Origin: Conchocele bisecta
Lineage: Eukaryota; Mollusca; Bivalvia; Lucinida; Thyasiridae
Direction: 5' to 3'
DNA length: 64,000 bases
Assembly: GCA_029237695.1 (NCBI GenBank)
Contig: CM055279.1
Location: 18,935,686-18,999,685, forward strand
In this document: piece after piece, positions 24,698 through 37,015 of the stretch
Numbering within the stretch: the first letter of the stretch is position 1
Layout of the letters: every line of letters starts with the position of its first letter
Notes under the pieces: model-generated
Told to the model about the DNA's origin: nothing
Database searches by the model: none
Seen by the model: the letters and a program-made list of their open reading frames with translations, nothing else
Position numbers and translations under genes: made by a program

Positions 24698-27600
24698 TGC
24701 GCTACATACATAAATGTCTGGTTACCTTCTCGACTGCTTTCTAAGTCTACCAATCGTTGGGTGAAACACAATGTAATATAGGGACAGTAAAGCAATGTGC
24801 AGAATCGTACAGACGGGCACCATAATCAAACACAATTGCCTGTGTGTCCGACTATTCACAGCCTGGTATTCAACAAACCCCAAACGCCAAACCACTAATG
24901 CCGCCATTATAACATTCTCCACATAAAACAAAACATAAAATACTGTCATGCGCACTCGCGATCTATCCTCGCGTAGATTTACGAAATTAAACAAGGAAAC
25001 ATATGCAAAGAAAACCGAGTATAAAATCCGTCCCAATTTTGATGTGGCAATTCCTATTAAGGACGGATTCTGACAAACAATTATAATGACCATCAAAACA
25101 AAATGGCTTCCCAACAGAACTCCTGGTATCCAAGCATTAAAATATGTCATGAACAAAGCAAAGCATATAAATCGCACAGCTAAAGACGGCAAAAATGATA
25201 AAAATAAAACTGCACATCCAAGCGTAGTGAAGTCGCGTTTGTTGGGTAAAGCTTCTTGGTGACACCGGTAGTAGGATGTATACGTCCAGGCGATACTGAG
25301 CCACGAAAACAGGAGGCTCACAACTGGAAATATGTTATGACACAATGATTATGAAAAGGCAAGTAAAGAGATGAAATATTATTTCCTGTATACATTAAAT
25401 ACGTAGGCACAAACTAACGAAGCAAAGAGGTGGGTACTGAGTTAAAGTTATTACACTGTCTGCCAACGGTATGTGTTGCAGTATTGTTTTTATTATGAGA
25501 TCCACGATAATCGTTGAACATGATTACGTAAGAAATCCACTACTACATGTACATTGCAAGTGCAGCTTTATTTCACTGAAATATGTATACTACAATGTGG
25601 TCAGTATAAACATACGATTCATTTTACATGAAGATATTACTACACGAAATGACGCCGTAACTTGCCTACTGTCTGTTTCACGAAACATGCCCAAATTTTA
25701 CGGCCATATAAACAATGCAAAAACAATAATTGTTTCGATAATATCAAATTTTATCAAAATTTAAGTATGGGACTTCTTTTTATTTCGTGAAATTTGATCA
25801 AATATTGATTTTATTACGAAAAATGAGTTGTGTATGGGAATTTAACATGGCGAAAAAAGAGGTGGAGAACCTTTAGAATGAGTCGAAAAACAACAAAAAA
25901 ATGTAAATTTATTATGAAAGCTTGGAAATGATATAACTAAGAACGCAAAAGTTACATTATGAAAATCGGTCCACAATTTCTAAAATTAGAAAAATTTCCC
26001 CATGTTAAATCCCCATAAACATCTTCACTCTGTGAAATTCACTCTCTTAAATTTTGATAAATTGTAATGTACACCAAATGAGACAGTAGACGAAATGAGG
26101 CCATAATGTGCCTATAGGGTAATACTAGTCTATTGTCTGTTCCATGTTTTTCTGCCGACGAACATTTGGCTATTAAACACATTAAATATTTAAAAGTAAG
26201 TATTTATTCATCAATAACAAAAAAGTCACCCTCCCCAAAAACATGGGGAGTCAATTTCCAAAACTTTTCGTTTGTTGATCCTGAAACCTGGCGCGATAGC
26301 TTGAAAATGATGTAACTAAGAAAACAAATATTTTAAAACAATCTATTTTTAGCCCCCATGTAATATCAAATTTATACATTTCAGTACGGTCTAAGCGACC
26401 TGAATTGATAACCCTTTTTACGGAACACCCTGTACTTACATCTTACAAACACGAACAGATCCAGACTAAACTTGTACATGAGGTAGAGTTGAACAAGCAG
26501 TTGTGGTGCACATTCGGCGAAAGCATTGATGAAGTCCAACATGTAGTAATCCCGCTTCTCTTCCAGAGCCCGTTTTCGGTGCCATTCGGCTTTTTCCGTT
26601 TTCCGTAAACTCTTCACGTGATGGTGGATGAACGAACACGCCCTGTGGAATGTAATAAGTCATCAAATACGCCCGTCGACAGCGGATACGCAGAAATGTG
26701 AAGCTGTCACCAAGACAAGAAACCTTAGTATGAAATTGAAAATCTATAGCATTATTTCTTCCTCTTGTTGTGATAAACAGGAATACTAATTTAGGTAGAG
26801 ATGTGTAAAGTAGCCATTATATATGATTGCATACAAAATGTAGAAAGTTAAATAGTCTATATGTTTGTTAAAAATGAGTTCGATATAAAAACACCAATGT
26901 GCGCATTTTACTGGCTGACTGCATCACCATAATTACGTATTCGTATTAGGCGCTCAAGTCTTGCCCGATGAACACAATGAAGATGTGCAAATGACGTTGC
27001 TACTTGTGCGACAAAACAATGATGTTTGAACGATGATGCCATCATGCTTTAAAGTTGACGTTAAATTAGGCAGATGATGTATGAGTGACTCAGTAAATTA
27101 GCGACAGTTGTTAGAATATATTTGGTAATAAGACGCATCTACAAAGACCTCATGAGCCTAACTGTAATATGACATACAATGTATGTATGATAGTGTTATT
27201 GCTAGTTTTTAAACTATTTTCTCCGCGGAGATTCTCAATTAGATACGAAACTAGTCAATTGGTTCTATCTCGACGATCCTCGGAATTATTACGCGTTTCG
27301 TAGCAGTACGTGGTAAACTTGATATCAATACCATGGGCGTCGTCAGCGGAGGTTCGATGGGTTTGTTCGAGCCCACTTTTTTGGAGTCAGCAGGATTTAT
27401 TTTTATATAAAATAGGTCCGCTATAGCCATTTCAGTGCACGAATGAGCAGACATTAAAATAGTCAATGCCCTACTAATAAATCACGACGCCAAACGTAAT
27501 GCAATATGCCAATTTGCAAAAGTACGCTTCTTAAATTCACCCAAAATTATTTGCCCAGGAGCTTGCTGTTCAAATGTACCCGACTGTAGCCTTTGGCTTC

Positions 27601-30600
27601 TGGAAATCAAAAGCATTCCGGGGCTGTGAAACAACCGAAATATGTAAGGGTTCCAGGAGCAGCAACCTCTGGACCCCTTACATATTTCAGTTACTTTACC
27701 CCGACCCACCGCCCCCCCCCCCCCCCCCCACCCATCCGCCACTCGCCAGCTCCTTTTCCTTTTTGTCCCATGTTAAAGGAAAATTGTTGTTTTGCAATCA
27801 AATCAATATTTGATGGAATTTCATAAAACTGGGGAGAGTGACTTTTTTTTTTATTGATGAAAGTGAACTTACATTTTAATATTGTGTATATTTAATTTGT
27901 TTAATAGCCAATACTTCGTCGGCAGCAAAACGTGCGACAGACAGTAATGTATATTGATACTAACTTTATCTGGTAAGGCTAGAAAACGCGTAGGAATTCC
28001 GAGGCTCGCCGAGATGGAACCCATATATATGATGGCACCCATTGTCTTTATTTACCTGATGACCCTGCCGAATGAAAGAAGTCCAAACACCAGCCGGGCT
28101 GCGATCCACACCCGATTATCGTCTTGGTAGCTCGATGATTTTCTATCGAGGAGGATCCACGATATATCGACGATACCCATCAGTATGGACGGGGCGATAA
28201 TGATGGCTAATGTCACATAGAACAGAGTGTAATCGCCTGAAATATTTATTTGATTACTTGGTTGGCTTGTTGGCTGGCTGGCTGGCTGCCTGGCTGGCTG
28301 GCTTGCTAATTGGTTGGTTGATTGACTGATTGATTTACTGATTAATTGGTTGATTAATTGATTGACTGATTGATTGATTTATTGATTGATTGATTGGTTG
28401 ATATGATTTTAGTCATCATGTATGGTCATCTACGCCATATAATTTGTTTATATATGATCGAGCTGTTAATTTATTGATGTATTGATTGATTGATTTATGT
28501 ATTAATTGATTGGTTGATTGGTTGATTGGTTGATATGATTTTTAGTCTTTTAGTCATCATGTATGGTCATCTACTCCACAGAAAAATGTTTATACATGAA
28601 GTTTTTGTGCTAGCAACTGTTTTAGATTTACAGTCGAACGTCCGCGAACTGCAACCTCTCTACAACAACCCACGCTCTGTATAGGTTATATCACAAATGG
28701 ACAATTGCCTCTATATTTAACCTCCCTATAACAGACACCTCTCTACAGAAGCCAGTCGTGTGTCTCCCCATGTGTGGATGTTGTAGAGATGTTGCACTAT
28801 AGTAAGGTATCATTTAGTGCATGAATGTAGGCAATTATAACTATGAAATTTTCAGCCAGCCCAGCAACTCATATAACCAGCACATGAGCTGATACCTATG
28901 GAGCCCCGCAGGAGACGTGGATTTTCTTTTATTAATTCGTTCCCACAAAATAACAATTCGTGCCCTAAATTTAACCATTCGTTCCCTCGAATTAACAATT
29001 CGTTCCCACGATATAACAATTCGTTCCCTCGAATTAACAATTCGTTCCCACGAAATGATCATTCGTTCACACAAGTTAACAATTCGTTCCCTCGAATTAA
29101 CAATTAGTTCCCACGATATAACAATTCGTTCCCACGAATTAACAATTCGTTCCCGTGAGAACGAATGGTTAATTCGTTGGAACGAATTGTTATATTGAGG
29201 GAACGAATTGTTATTTCGTGGGAACTAATTGTTATTCCGTGGGAACAAATTAATAAAAAAAAGACTTCTACGTCCCCTGCGGGGCTCCGTAGATACCACT
29301 AATGTATTGTGTGTGTTTTTTCAATTGCAGATGGGGCGGTGGCATATTGGGGCAGTAGAAAGGATAACAGACAACGACAATTTTCGGTTTCCGCATTCAA
29401 AGGGTTAACCCTTTCAACCCTACATTGGCTTTTTCATACTAATATTTGGGCTATTGCATTAATCGCAAAAAGTGTATATTTTAGGTGAATAACAATTGAC
29501 AAATGCTGCAGAACCTGATGAGACCGCGAGTTAGGATTTCCGGTCTGTAGGATTGAGAGAGTTAAATACAAGGTATGTACGGATAATGATAACGAACTAC
29601 AGATTACTAATTTGTGCTTACCATTATAATGGTACATCCCTGCTAGCCGTAAATCCGTGCCTATGTCTAACAAGAACAATACCGCCGAAAAAGCTGCGAA
29701 CGCAACTGCAGCATACGCCTTGAAGGTTTTACACTTGCTCGCCGGTTGTTGTATTTCAGCCTTTGCCATCAGATCGGGGCTACTCCGTGTCCAAGACGCT
29801 CGAATGTTCGCTGGAGCCAAACATGAATTCAGTAACTCCCTGAGATCAGGACGCTGTACGTCAGCTGTGATGTCATTGACATCGGTGTCTCCTAAACTGC
29901 TGGACCACTGACTTAATTCATCGTTGTCTGTTACACTTGCATCCGATATATAATACTCATGAGGCACATTTCCAGCGTGTTCTAGTTCGAGTTCGTTCTG
30001 ATGGTTTTCTTCACTCAAATGAGATGAAGAATCGTTACAAGAATCGGATTTCAATGGTCCGTTTGATGGTTCAATTGCCGAGCCGGGTGTAACAAGGCAG
30101 CCACTAAATGTATCTATGCCATTTCTACAAGATTGACTAGACGTTGTTGGATTCATTCTTTCAGACTGAGTTCTCCTTAGAACGTCTGGAATCAACAGTT
30201 GGTTGGTCAGTTCCCTGTGAACTGACGACAGTGTTGTGCTTGAATTTGGTCTGGGATATGAAACACTTGATTCAATGTTTGCCACTATTATGGCATTGCA
30301 ACTTCCAGTAAGATTCTGTATCATTTGAATATTATTATTAATATGATGTACGTCAGACATGGAATAATTTATTCTTGACCCAACTCCTCTTGCTGTGTAC
30401 GTATTCGAAACGCCGGCGCTGGTTAATGATTCACCAGTGAGACATGTATCTACCTCGGGTTGGGCGAGTCTAACCCGTGATCCATTGCTGATTGTAGAGT
30501 CAATAACATTCGGCATATCGACACCATCTCCTTGTCCGTCTTGCCTGTGCACAGATGTATCGACTTCATCAAAGCCTTGTGAATCATCAGTTATTAATTC

Positions 30601-33600
30601 TACGAAAAACGTGGAATTACTTCGGTGTGCATGTATACTGTCTGTGTCTTGCACATAGTCCGGTGAATTCTCTCCAGACATTTTCACGCGTTGGAATACG
30701 TCGGAATCGGTAGTTTGTGGATGATGATCAAGCGCATCAGGATCGGCGCAGTACGCGTCTACTTGTTGTGAAATACGACTGAACATAGCACCATCAACAT
30801 CATCAAATGGTTCGTTCTCCTCACGATTGTCGACTCCTGTGTGTAAAGTGTCCTGATTCCGAACTCGTTTCGGTATGCGGTTCGTATGTTCATGTTCCAC
30901 TGGTGAGATGCGTATCAGCGATATTATGTCCTGCGCATCTACAAATTGCTGAGCAGCAAACGAATCTGGACCGGTAGCAGGGTATGTATATGGGATGCGT
31001 GTGAACATTGGCGCTGTTGGTGGTAATGATGATGGAGGTGACAGAACAGTTCCCTCTGAATATTGGATGCGACTGGCAATTGCAGGTGGTTGGGGTGGTG
31101 GGAGTGGAGGTGGCATACCGTTTCTCATGGGTGATTTGAATCGGCAGAACTTTGTAGCTGGCGGAGGTGGTGGTGGTGGTGGTGATGGGGGTGGTAGGGA
31201 GTTGTTCTTGTTGTACTGAATACGGGTGTGCGCAGCAGATTTTCTCGACTTTGATGGCGTTATTTGTGGAGAACTGTTCACTAAAGAGCTGACACTGGTA
31301 TGTGTCGGTGATCCTGGAGGTGATGTTGATGACGATGACGATGAATAAGAGCTTTCTCTTGAAGAAATATTGACACAGGTGAACCACGCTGCTCCTCCAG
31401 ATTGTATTAATGGTGGAGAACGTGGTATGTGTGGGAGTTCGGAACTGATAGGGTGCGGTGGTGGCGGTGGTGGTGATGATGCTAGAAGTGGCGATGACGG
31501 ATGACCCTGTAGCGGATGGGACAGTTGTGGCAGGTGCGGTGTTTGTGTTGGAGGAGATGGCGTTGACGCATCCACGGTTAAAGATTCTGAATTGATCCGT
31601 TCAAATTTCTTTCCAAATGTAATGCCTCAGTTTTCAACTGCAATGACCGTGCACAGAATGGTGATAAAGACTGTTATGTCATTTGGCCACAGTATTGGCA
31701 GTGTATGTAACGAATATGCAGACAATTAATTATCACACAATATAGCTGTATAAAGCGTGGTTTCCGACATCAGTATCTAGCTGGGTACATCGTCCTTACT
31801 GAAAATCAATAAGCATACTCATGGTATGGGATCACGTGGTTTCCGAACATTACCGAACGACATTTTCAGACGTGACGTAATTTGTGACGTATTTGTATTG
31901 TATTAAAATTCATCCTAACAAACAGACGGATTTGTATGGTATATAGTGCACCGATGACGACGACTTATATGTTATATGGGTGTTCTGAAAGTCCTTCTAA
32001 TAACGGTAACCGATTCTTCCTCAAAACGACAGAATTGTGAGATTGAAACAAACTGTTCAATAAAAGGAAATTATTTCCGCATTTGCTGCGCTATGTTTCA
32101 TAAAAATACGTCATTCGGTTAGAAAGATATTAATGGAAATTTACTGTAAACACATCTAAAGCAGTATGTTACTCCGTTCAGAAACCACGTGAATCCACAC
32201 CCTGATAATGCTCATAGTTACTTTGTTACAAATAATGCTTACATATAACATTTTCCTGAACAAAACATGGATTGGATTGGCTTAATGATTTACCATTAAA
32301 CAAGAGCACAGTCAATGGCACGCCATCGCACTATATCCATTCTTTCCAAATGATAAATCGAAAAGGGGGAGATAATCCGTGACTGGGTGTCGAATGACCG
32401 GGTGTCGAATCAAAAATCGAAATTCACTTTCCGCGTCTACGCACCAAAAGAAAGGCACACACCAAGTTCAAGTCCCTAGCTATTACCGTTAAAAAGTTTT
32501 ACTTCCTGCAAGGCAAAATTGAGACATTGTAGTATAGTGGGAGATAATCCTTGACCGGGGGTCGAATAAAAAATAAAAATCGACTTTGCGCATCTACACA
32601 CCATAAGGAAGGTACACACCAAGTTTCAAATCCCTAGCTATTGCGGTTAAAACGTTTTATTTCTTGCAAGGCAAAATTCAGACATTGTAGTCGAGGGGGA
32701 GATAATCCATGACCGGGGTCGAATACAAAATAAAAATTGACTTTGCGCTAATACACACCATAAGTAAAAAATTGACTTTGCGCATACATGATAAGGAAGG
32801 CACACACCACGTTTCAAGTCCCTAGCTATTACGGTTAAAAAGTTTTACTTATTACAAGGCAAATTCAAAGTCGAAAGAGGGAGATAAGCAATGACTGGGG
32901 GTCGAATCAAACATCAAAATTCACTTTGCGCATATATACACCATAAGGAAGGCACACGCCAAGTCCCTACCTCTTACGGATAAAAAGTTTTACTTCTTAC
33001 AAGGCAAAATTGCCAAATTATAAGTGGAAAGGGGGAGATAATCCATAACGGTGGGGGTGGGGGAGGGGTTGAATACAAAATAGAAATTCACATGGTTTTA
33101 CTTCTTACAAGGCAAAATTGGCGAATTCTAAGACGAAAATGGGGAGGACATCCATGACCGGGGGTCGAATAAAAAATCGAAATTCACTATGCGCATCTAC
33201 ACACCATAAGCATGATAAGGAAGGCACACACCAAGTTTCACATCCCTACCTATTACGGTTAAAATATTTACTTCTTACAAGGCAATATTGACAAATTCTA
33301 TGTGGAAAATGAGGAAATAATCCATTCTAAAAAAATATAACAAGAATTCCGCTACGGAAGCGGTGTCGCGCCTGCCGAGGCATTTGACCGTGAACATTAC
33401 AAGTAAATAAATTACCTTGACCTTCAGAATTTGGATGTGGGGGTGGGCATAGTGAAGCATCATCCGTAGACAAACATTGATGTGAAATATTATCAATGTC
33501 TGGAAAGGGGTTAAAGAGATATTGTGAAAAAACAATAACTTTAACGCATTTCTGTTTCAAATCCGGCGAACATTACAAGTAAATAAATGACCTTGACCTT

Positions 33601-34567
33601 CAAAATTTGTATGTGGGGGTGTGCGTAGTGAAGCATCATTCCTAGACAAACATTGATGTCAAATATTATCAAAGTCTGGCAAGGGGTTAAAGAGATATCG
33701 TGAAAAAACAATAACTTTAACGCATTTCTGTTACAAAACCGGTGAACATTACAAGTAATTAAATGACCTTGACCTTCAGACTTTGGATGTGGGGGTGTGC
33801 GTAATGAAGCATCATCCCTAGACAAACGTTGATATGAAATATTATCAATGTCTGGCAAGGGGTTACAGAGATATTGTGAAAAACAATAACTTTAACGCAT
33901 TTCTGTTACAAAACCGGTGAATATTACAAGTAAATAAATGACCTTGACCTTGAGAATTTGGATGTGGGGGTGTGCGTAATGAAGCATCATCCCTAGACAA
34001 ACATTGATGTGAAATATTATCAAAGTCTGGCAAGTGGTTAAAGAGATATTGTGAAAAAAACAATAACTTGAACGTATTTCTGTTACAAAACCGGTGAACA
34101 TTACAAGTAAATAAATGACATTGACCTTGATAATTTGGATGTGAGGTATGCGTAGTGAAGCATCATCCCTAGACAAATATTGATGTGAAATATTATCAAT
34201 GTCTGGCAAGGGGTTAAAGAGATATTGTGAAAAAACAATAACTTTAACGCATTTCTGTTACAAAACCGGTGAACATTACAAGTAAATGAATGACCTTGAC
34301 CTTGATAATTTGGATGTGGGGGTGTGCGTAATGGAGCATCATCCCTAGACAAACATTGATGTGAAATATTAATACATGATATTTCAACATGTATGATTCT
34401 ATTGCCCTTTGAAAGCAGCTAAATATGTGTTGTGTATGCCACTCCAATCAACACAGATTGTTTCGTAATGTATCGAAAAACAAATTATTAGACAACTTAC
34501 TGCCTCTATTGACAGTACTGTTGGTTCCCGATAAAATGGTAAGGGCAAATGTCACAGGAGATTCCAT
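24380..34567 (-). CDS. XK-related (XKR) membrane protein with long disordered N-terminus
   Basis: Proposed minus-strand exons: 34567-34501 (tentative), 31625-29622, 28236-28056, 26642-26440, 25323-24726, then an uncertain terminal exon. All junctions agree in phase (1,1,2,1,2). The XKR domain runs from KTFKAYAAVAFAAF through FLLDIGTDL, ECAPQLLVQLY and SLLFSWLSIAWTYTSY to PTIGRL, the usual family order and size. Vertebrate XKR4/8/9 are caspase-activated phospholipid scramblases at the plasma membrane. Here about 615 residues precede the domain, rich in Pro/Ser with polyproline runs, whereas typical XKR proteins are about 350-650 residues in all. DEVD-T lies in the extension. Scramblase activity is inferred from family only. 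Confidence 0.8.
24726..25323 (-). CDS. XKR exon, C-terminal membrane helices
   Basis: Acceptor catatttccag, donor GAGAAG/gtaacc. It encodes about 199 residues with five or six hydrophobic segments, from VSLLFSWLSIAWTYTSY to LHIALLSLYYIVFHPTIG. If not spliced at 24725, the frame ends at once in TAA. Confidence 0.85.
26440..26642 (-). CDS. XKR exon with ECAPQLLVQLY signature
   Basis: Acceptor attccacag, donor AAGAT/gtaagt. It encodes a His/Lys-rich loop and then the conserved amphipathic FINAFAECAPQLLVQLY helix that is the strongest XKR family mark. Confidence 0.85.
27245..27840. other. XKR intron DNA with C-run and inverted repeat
   Basis: About 20 C at 27711-27730. An inverted repeat joins 27622-27652 (ggggctgtgaaacaaccg...) with 27674-27702. 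No coding is supported. Confidence 0.5.
28056..28236 (-). CDS. XKR exon, membrane helices 2-3
   Basis: Acceptor atttcag, donor ATCAG/gtaaat. It encodes DYTLFYVTLAIIIAPSILMG and a VWIAARLVFGLLSFGRVI segment, both typical of XKR. Enters at phase 1, leaves at phase 2. Confidence 0.85.
28255..28400. repeat. Tetranucleotide microsatellite
   Basis: GGCT runs grade into GGTT and GATT repeats, with a shorter GATT run at about 28475-28545. It lies in an XKR intron. Confidence 0.9.
28899..29289. mobile_element. MITE family A, copy 1 (TA target)
   Basis: The TIR ggagccccgcaggagacg is matched at the right by cgtcccctgcggggctcc. It is flanked by TA (28897-28898, 29290-29291). The left half holds units of about 20 bp (aacaattcgttcccacgaat type), and the right half holds the same units inverted. 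It sits in an XKR intron. TA duplication suggests Tc1/mariner-type mobilisation. Confidence 0.85.
29622..31625 (-). CDS. XKR large 5' exon: disordered extension and first membrane segment
   Basis: The frame is open from a TGA just upstream of 31625 to the donor AATG/gtaagc at 29621. Counting residue 1 at 31575: Pro runs at about 35-41 and 128-139; R-I-x-Y motifs at 118, 169, 193 and 401; DEVD at 336-339 (DNA 30559-30570); an acidic Ser-rich stretch at about 510-575; and the first XKR helix (FSAVLFLLDIGTDL) at about 629-642. No in-frame ATG lies near the 5' end, so either an upstream exon supplies the start or M150 is used. Confidence 0.75.
32365..33325. repeat. Satellite array, about 165-bp units
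   Basis: About six imperfect copies carrying gggagataatccatgaccgg, cacaccaagtttcaagtccc and tacttcttacaaggcaaaat. It would lie in intron 1 of the XKR gene if the 34.5-kb exon is real. Confidence 0.85.
33385..34380. repeat. Satellite array, about 178-bp units
   Basis: About six copies with gtgaacattacaagtaaata, aatgaccttgacctt and gaagcatcatccctagacaa. Minus-strand frames of about 100 codons recur once per unit and are shadows. It is unrelated in sequence to the neighbouring 165-bp array. Confidence 0.9.
34501..34567 (-). CDS. Tentative XKR exon 1
   Basis: ATG at 34567, 22 codons plus one base, donor GGCA/gtaagt. Its phase 1 end joins the 31625 acceptor (ctgag, pyrimidine-poor) to make AGC (Ser) and gives the downstream frame an ATG, which it otherwise lacks. 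Support is phase plus donor only. Confidence 0.35.
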
Positions 34568-34569
34568 TG

Positions 34570-36729
34570 TGAACCATAACAGGTAAAGTAGATTTGTAAT
34601 CAAAGGACTGAATGTCGTGAAATCCTTCGCATTACGTGCTTGTGGAGGACATATATACTAAGAATTCATTTCTTGGAAAGTACATTGTATTCTTAAGAAT
34701 TGGCACCAGGGGGGATGCGGAACTTTGCGGAATATATGTATTGCGGCTCGTCAGTAGTTGAGACAGCAACTATTCAAATGGTCAGCTACATACAAGTTTC
34801 ACTTGCTCAATAATGTCCCGACTATATATACTCACAGGATATATTGCTTTGTCATATGTTATTATACACTAGATCTGAAATATATATGCATTACCATAGT
34901 AACCATGGTAACCAATATTGGAAAACACAAAAATAGTATTTGTTGAAAAGGTGTTTACTTTTTGAAAATCAATGCAATACACCCGAGTACAGTTACAATC
35001 TTGCAACACATTTAACATGTGAATGTTTAATAATATTGATTGTCATGGCAACCATTTTAATATTTCACACAAAAAAATCATATATACTCCATTTAAAATC
35101 AATATATTCGTCGAATGAGTATACATTATCAATGCTGCAAAAACAATATTTATCTTGAAAAACATGATTGTAATTTCACCTTGACCTTGGACATGAAGGC
35201 CACATGGGTGTGGTACATGTATGGAATGAAAATATGGATGATGATAAGGAAGTATATGAAGTTTGAAGTCAATCTGACTTACGGTTGTAGAAAACTTTAA
35301 GGCAAATCGTACGGATGCAAATGTCTAAATAATTTGACATTTATCTTGGAAATGAAGGCCACATGAGTGTGGTATGGAATGAAAATATGGTTGATGATAA
35401 GGAAGTATATGAAGTTTGAGGTCCATCCGAGATTCCGTCACAGAGGTAATGGGTACCCAAACTCTTTAACGTGGACGGACGGAATTACGAAAACTATATA
35501 CCCCTCGACATACTGTATATGCCGGGGGTATATCTATAGTTTTGTATACACAGTTTAAACTGTATATATTTTACAACAATTACAAACAAGAGCAGTCATG
35601 CATGGAACATGACAGGTGACATATATCAGCAGTCCCTTTTTTCCTGTCACAGTCATAGCTCAGGAACTAGACTGGTGACATATGTCATCAGTCCATTTTC
35701 TCCTGACACAGTCTCCTAAATTTAAAATTCATATAATTTTCCAATTCAAATAGGAATCCTCAGCGATTTGTAACCCGGAGGATATAACAAAAACGTTCTA
35801 CTTTCACTTTCATTTCAGCTACACATTCAATTTTAATTTATTGAGTAAATGATGCCGAAATATTTATTTAAATTAATATCTAATTATTTAAATATACTTT
35901 TTTTAATTAATTATACAAATAATCTAGAGATAATTAGTATCCTTATTCAAACTCAAGACAACGTTTCCTTTGTGAACTGTATCGTACTGTATATGCTGTG
36001 TAACTTCAAGTCGCATGACTGTCGGCAGCGTATGCGCTAACACACACGACGTGTAATTATCAAAAAATTGCTAGCACCTCTTTGGAAAGTTTGGATTTCC
36101 GCGCGAACTGTTTTACTAAATTCATAATAGATTAGTTGATTGTTTAAGTAAAATGGACACTGATTAATAATATCGATGGCTCAAGATGATTAAAACAGTA
36201 TGTAACTGTCAAAAAACAATGTTTCTGCCTTAAATCCTCATCATTTCGCTGTCCAATGTCGGATTTTATCGAGCCATGGACCTATGTAAAGTCCAGAATG
36301 TAAGCTTTAATCTGATTGGTCATACAAGAAAAAAGTCACAGGGAAATCCCGCCCGCTACAATATCATTGCGCAAAATATCAACATACATAACAAAGAACT
36401 CATATTAATACATAACAGTTAATAGTTTATAAAGTATACAAAAACTTTTGCAATAACACACATATAGCACAAAAAAGCAAACAACACATGTATAACGCTG
36501 AAACGGTAAGATAGCTCGCTGTTTTACTGTTGTTGAACTACTTTTTTATGGCGTAGTACCGCGTGTTTTTCTGAAGTTAAACCCGCAAACAGTGACACTG
36601 CGACCGCCACTTAACTCATTGGCATATCTACAATGACTGAGAATTTTCATATAGTTACTAAATCCGAGCTAATAGCTCGGATAATCAATTTGGCACTGAT
36701 GTAGTTAAGTATTTATTAAAGAAAACTAG
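34570..36729. other. Gene-free stretch with short repeats
   Basis: A roughly 155-bp unit is repeated twice (35190-35300 and 35345-35450). A repeat end, actatatacccctcgacata, lies at about 35492, and two 64-bp units with ggtgacatat.tca.cagtcc at 35610-35710. No exons seen. Confidence 0.55.
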
Positions 36730-37015
36730 CAGGCGCGGATACAGGGTGGGGGTCCAAGGGGGTCCAGGGGGGTCCACCCTCCACCCCCCGCCCCGCCCCC
36801 ACCCCTTGCTTCCGGCAAAACAAAAGTTCTACAATGCAATAGATGGATGACTTTTTTCGTGGCCTATGTGTCAGGAAATCGCATCTGCGGCGATCTGGAA
36901 TTTAAAAATGTCCTGGGGGAGAACCCCCAGACCCCGCGACTTTACGATGCGCATCGTGCTTCGCGCTCGCGGAGGTCTAGACACCCCCTTGCAATTATTT
37001 TTGTATCCGCGCCTG
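36730..37015. mobile_element. MITE with CAGGCGCGGATACA inverted ends
   Basis: The 14-bp TIR caggcgcggataca at 36730 is matched exactly by tgtatccgcgcctg ending at 37015. The interior is GC/C-rich. The termini resemble invertebrate hAT MITEs. A target duplication could not be fixed (actag versus acttg). Confidence 0.75.

Noticed and set aside
28899..29289. Regular spacing of about 20-bp repeats that looks CRISPR-like.
   Set aside because: Eukaryotic MITE with TIRs and TA flanks; no unique spacers, units invert at the centre, no cas genes.
30890..31387. 165-codon minus-strand frame overlapping the XKR extension.
   Set aside because: Alternative frame of the proline-rich XKR exon; the XKR frame is the one continuing in phase to the membrane domain.
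33541..34352. Recurring frames of about 100 codons on the minus strand.
   Set aside because: They repeat once per 178-bp satellite unit and reflect the array, not genes.
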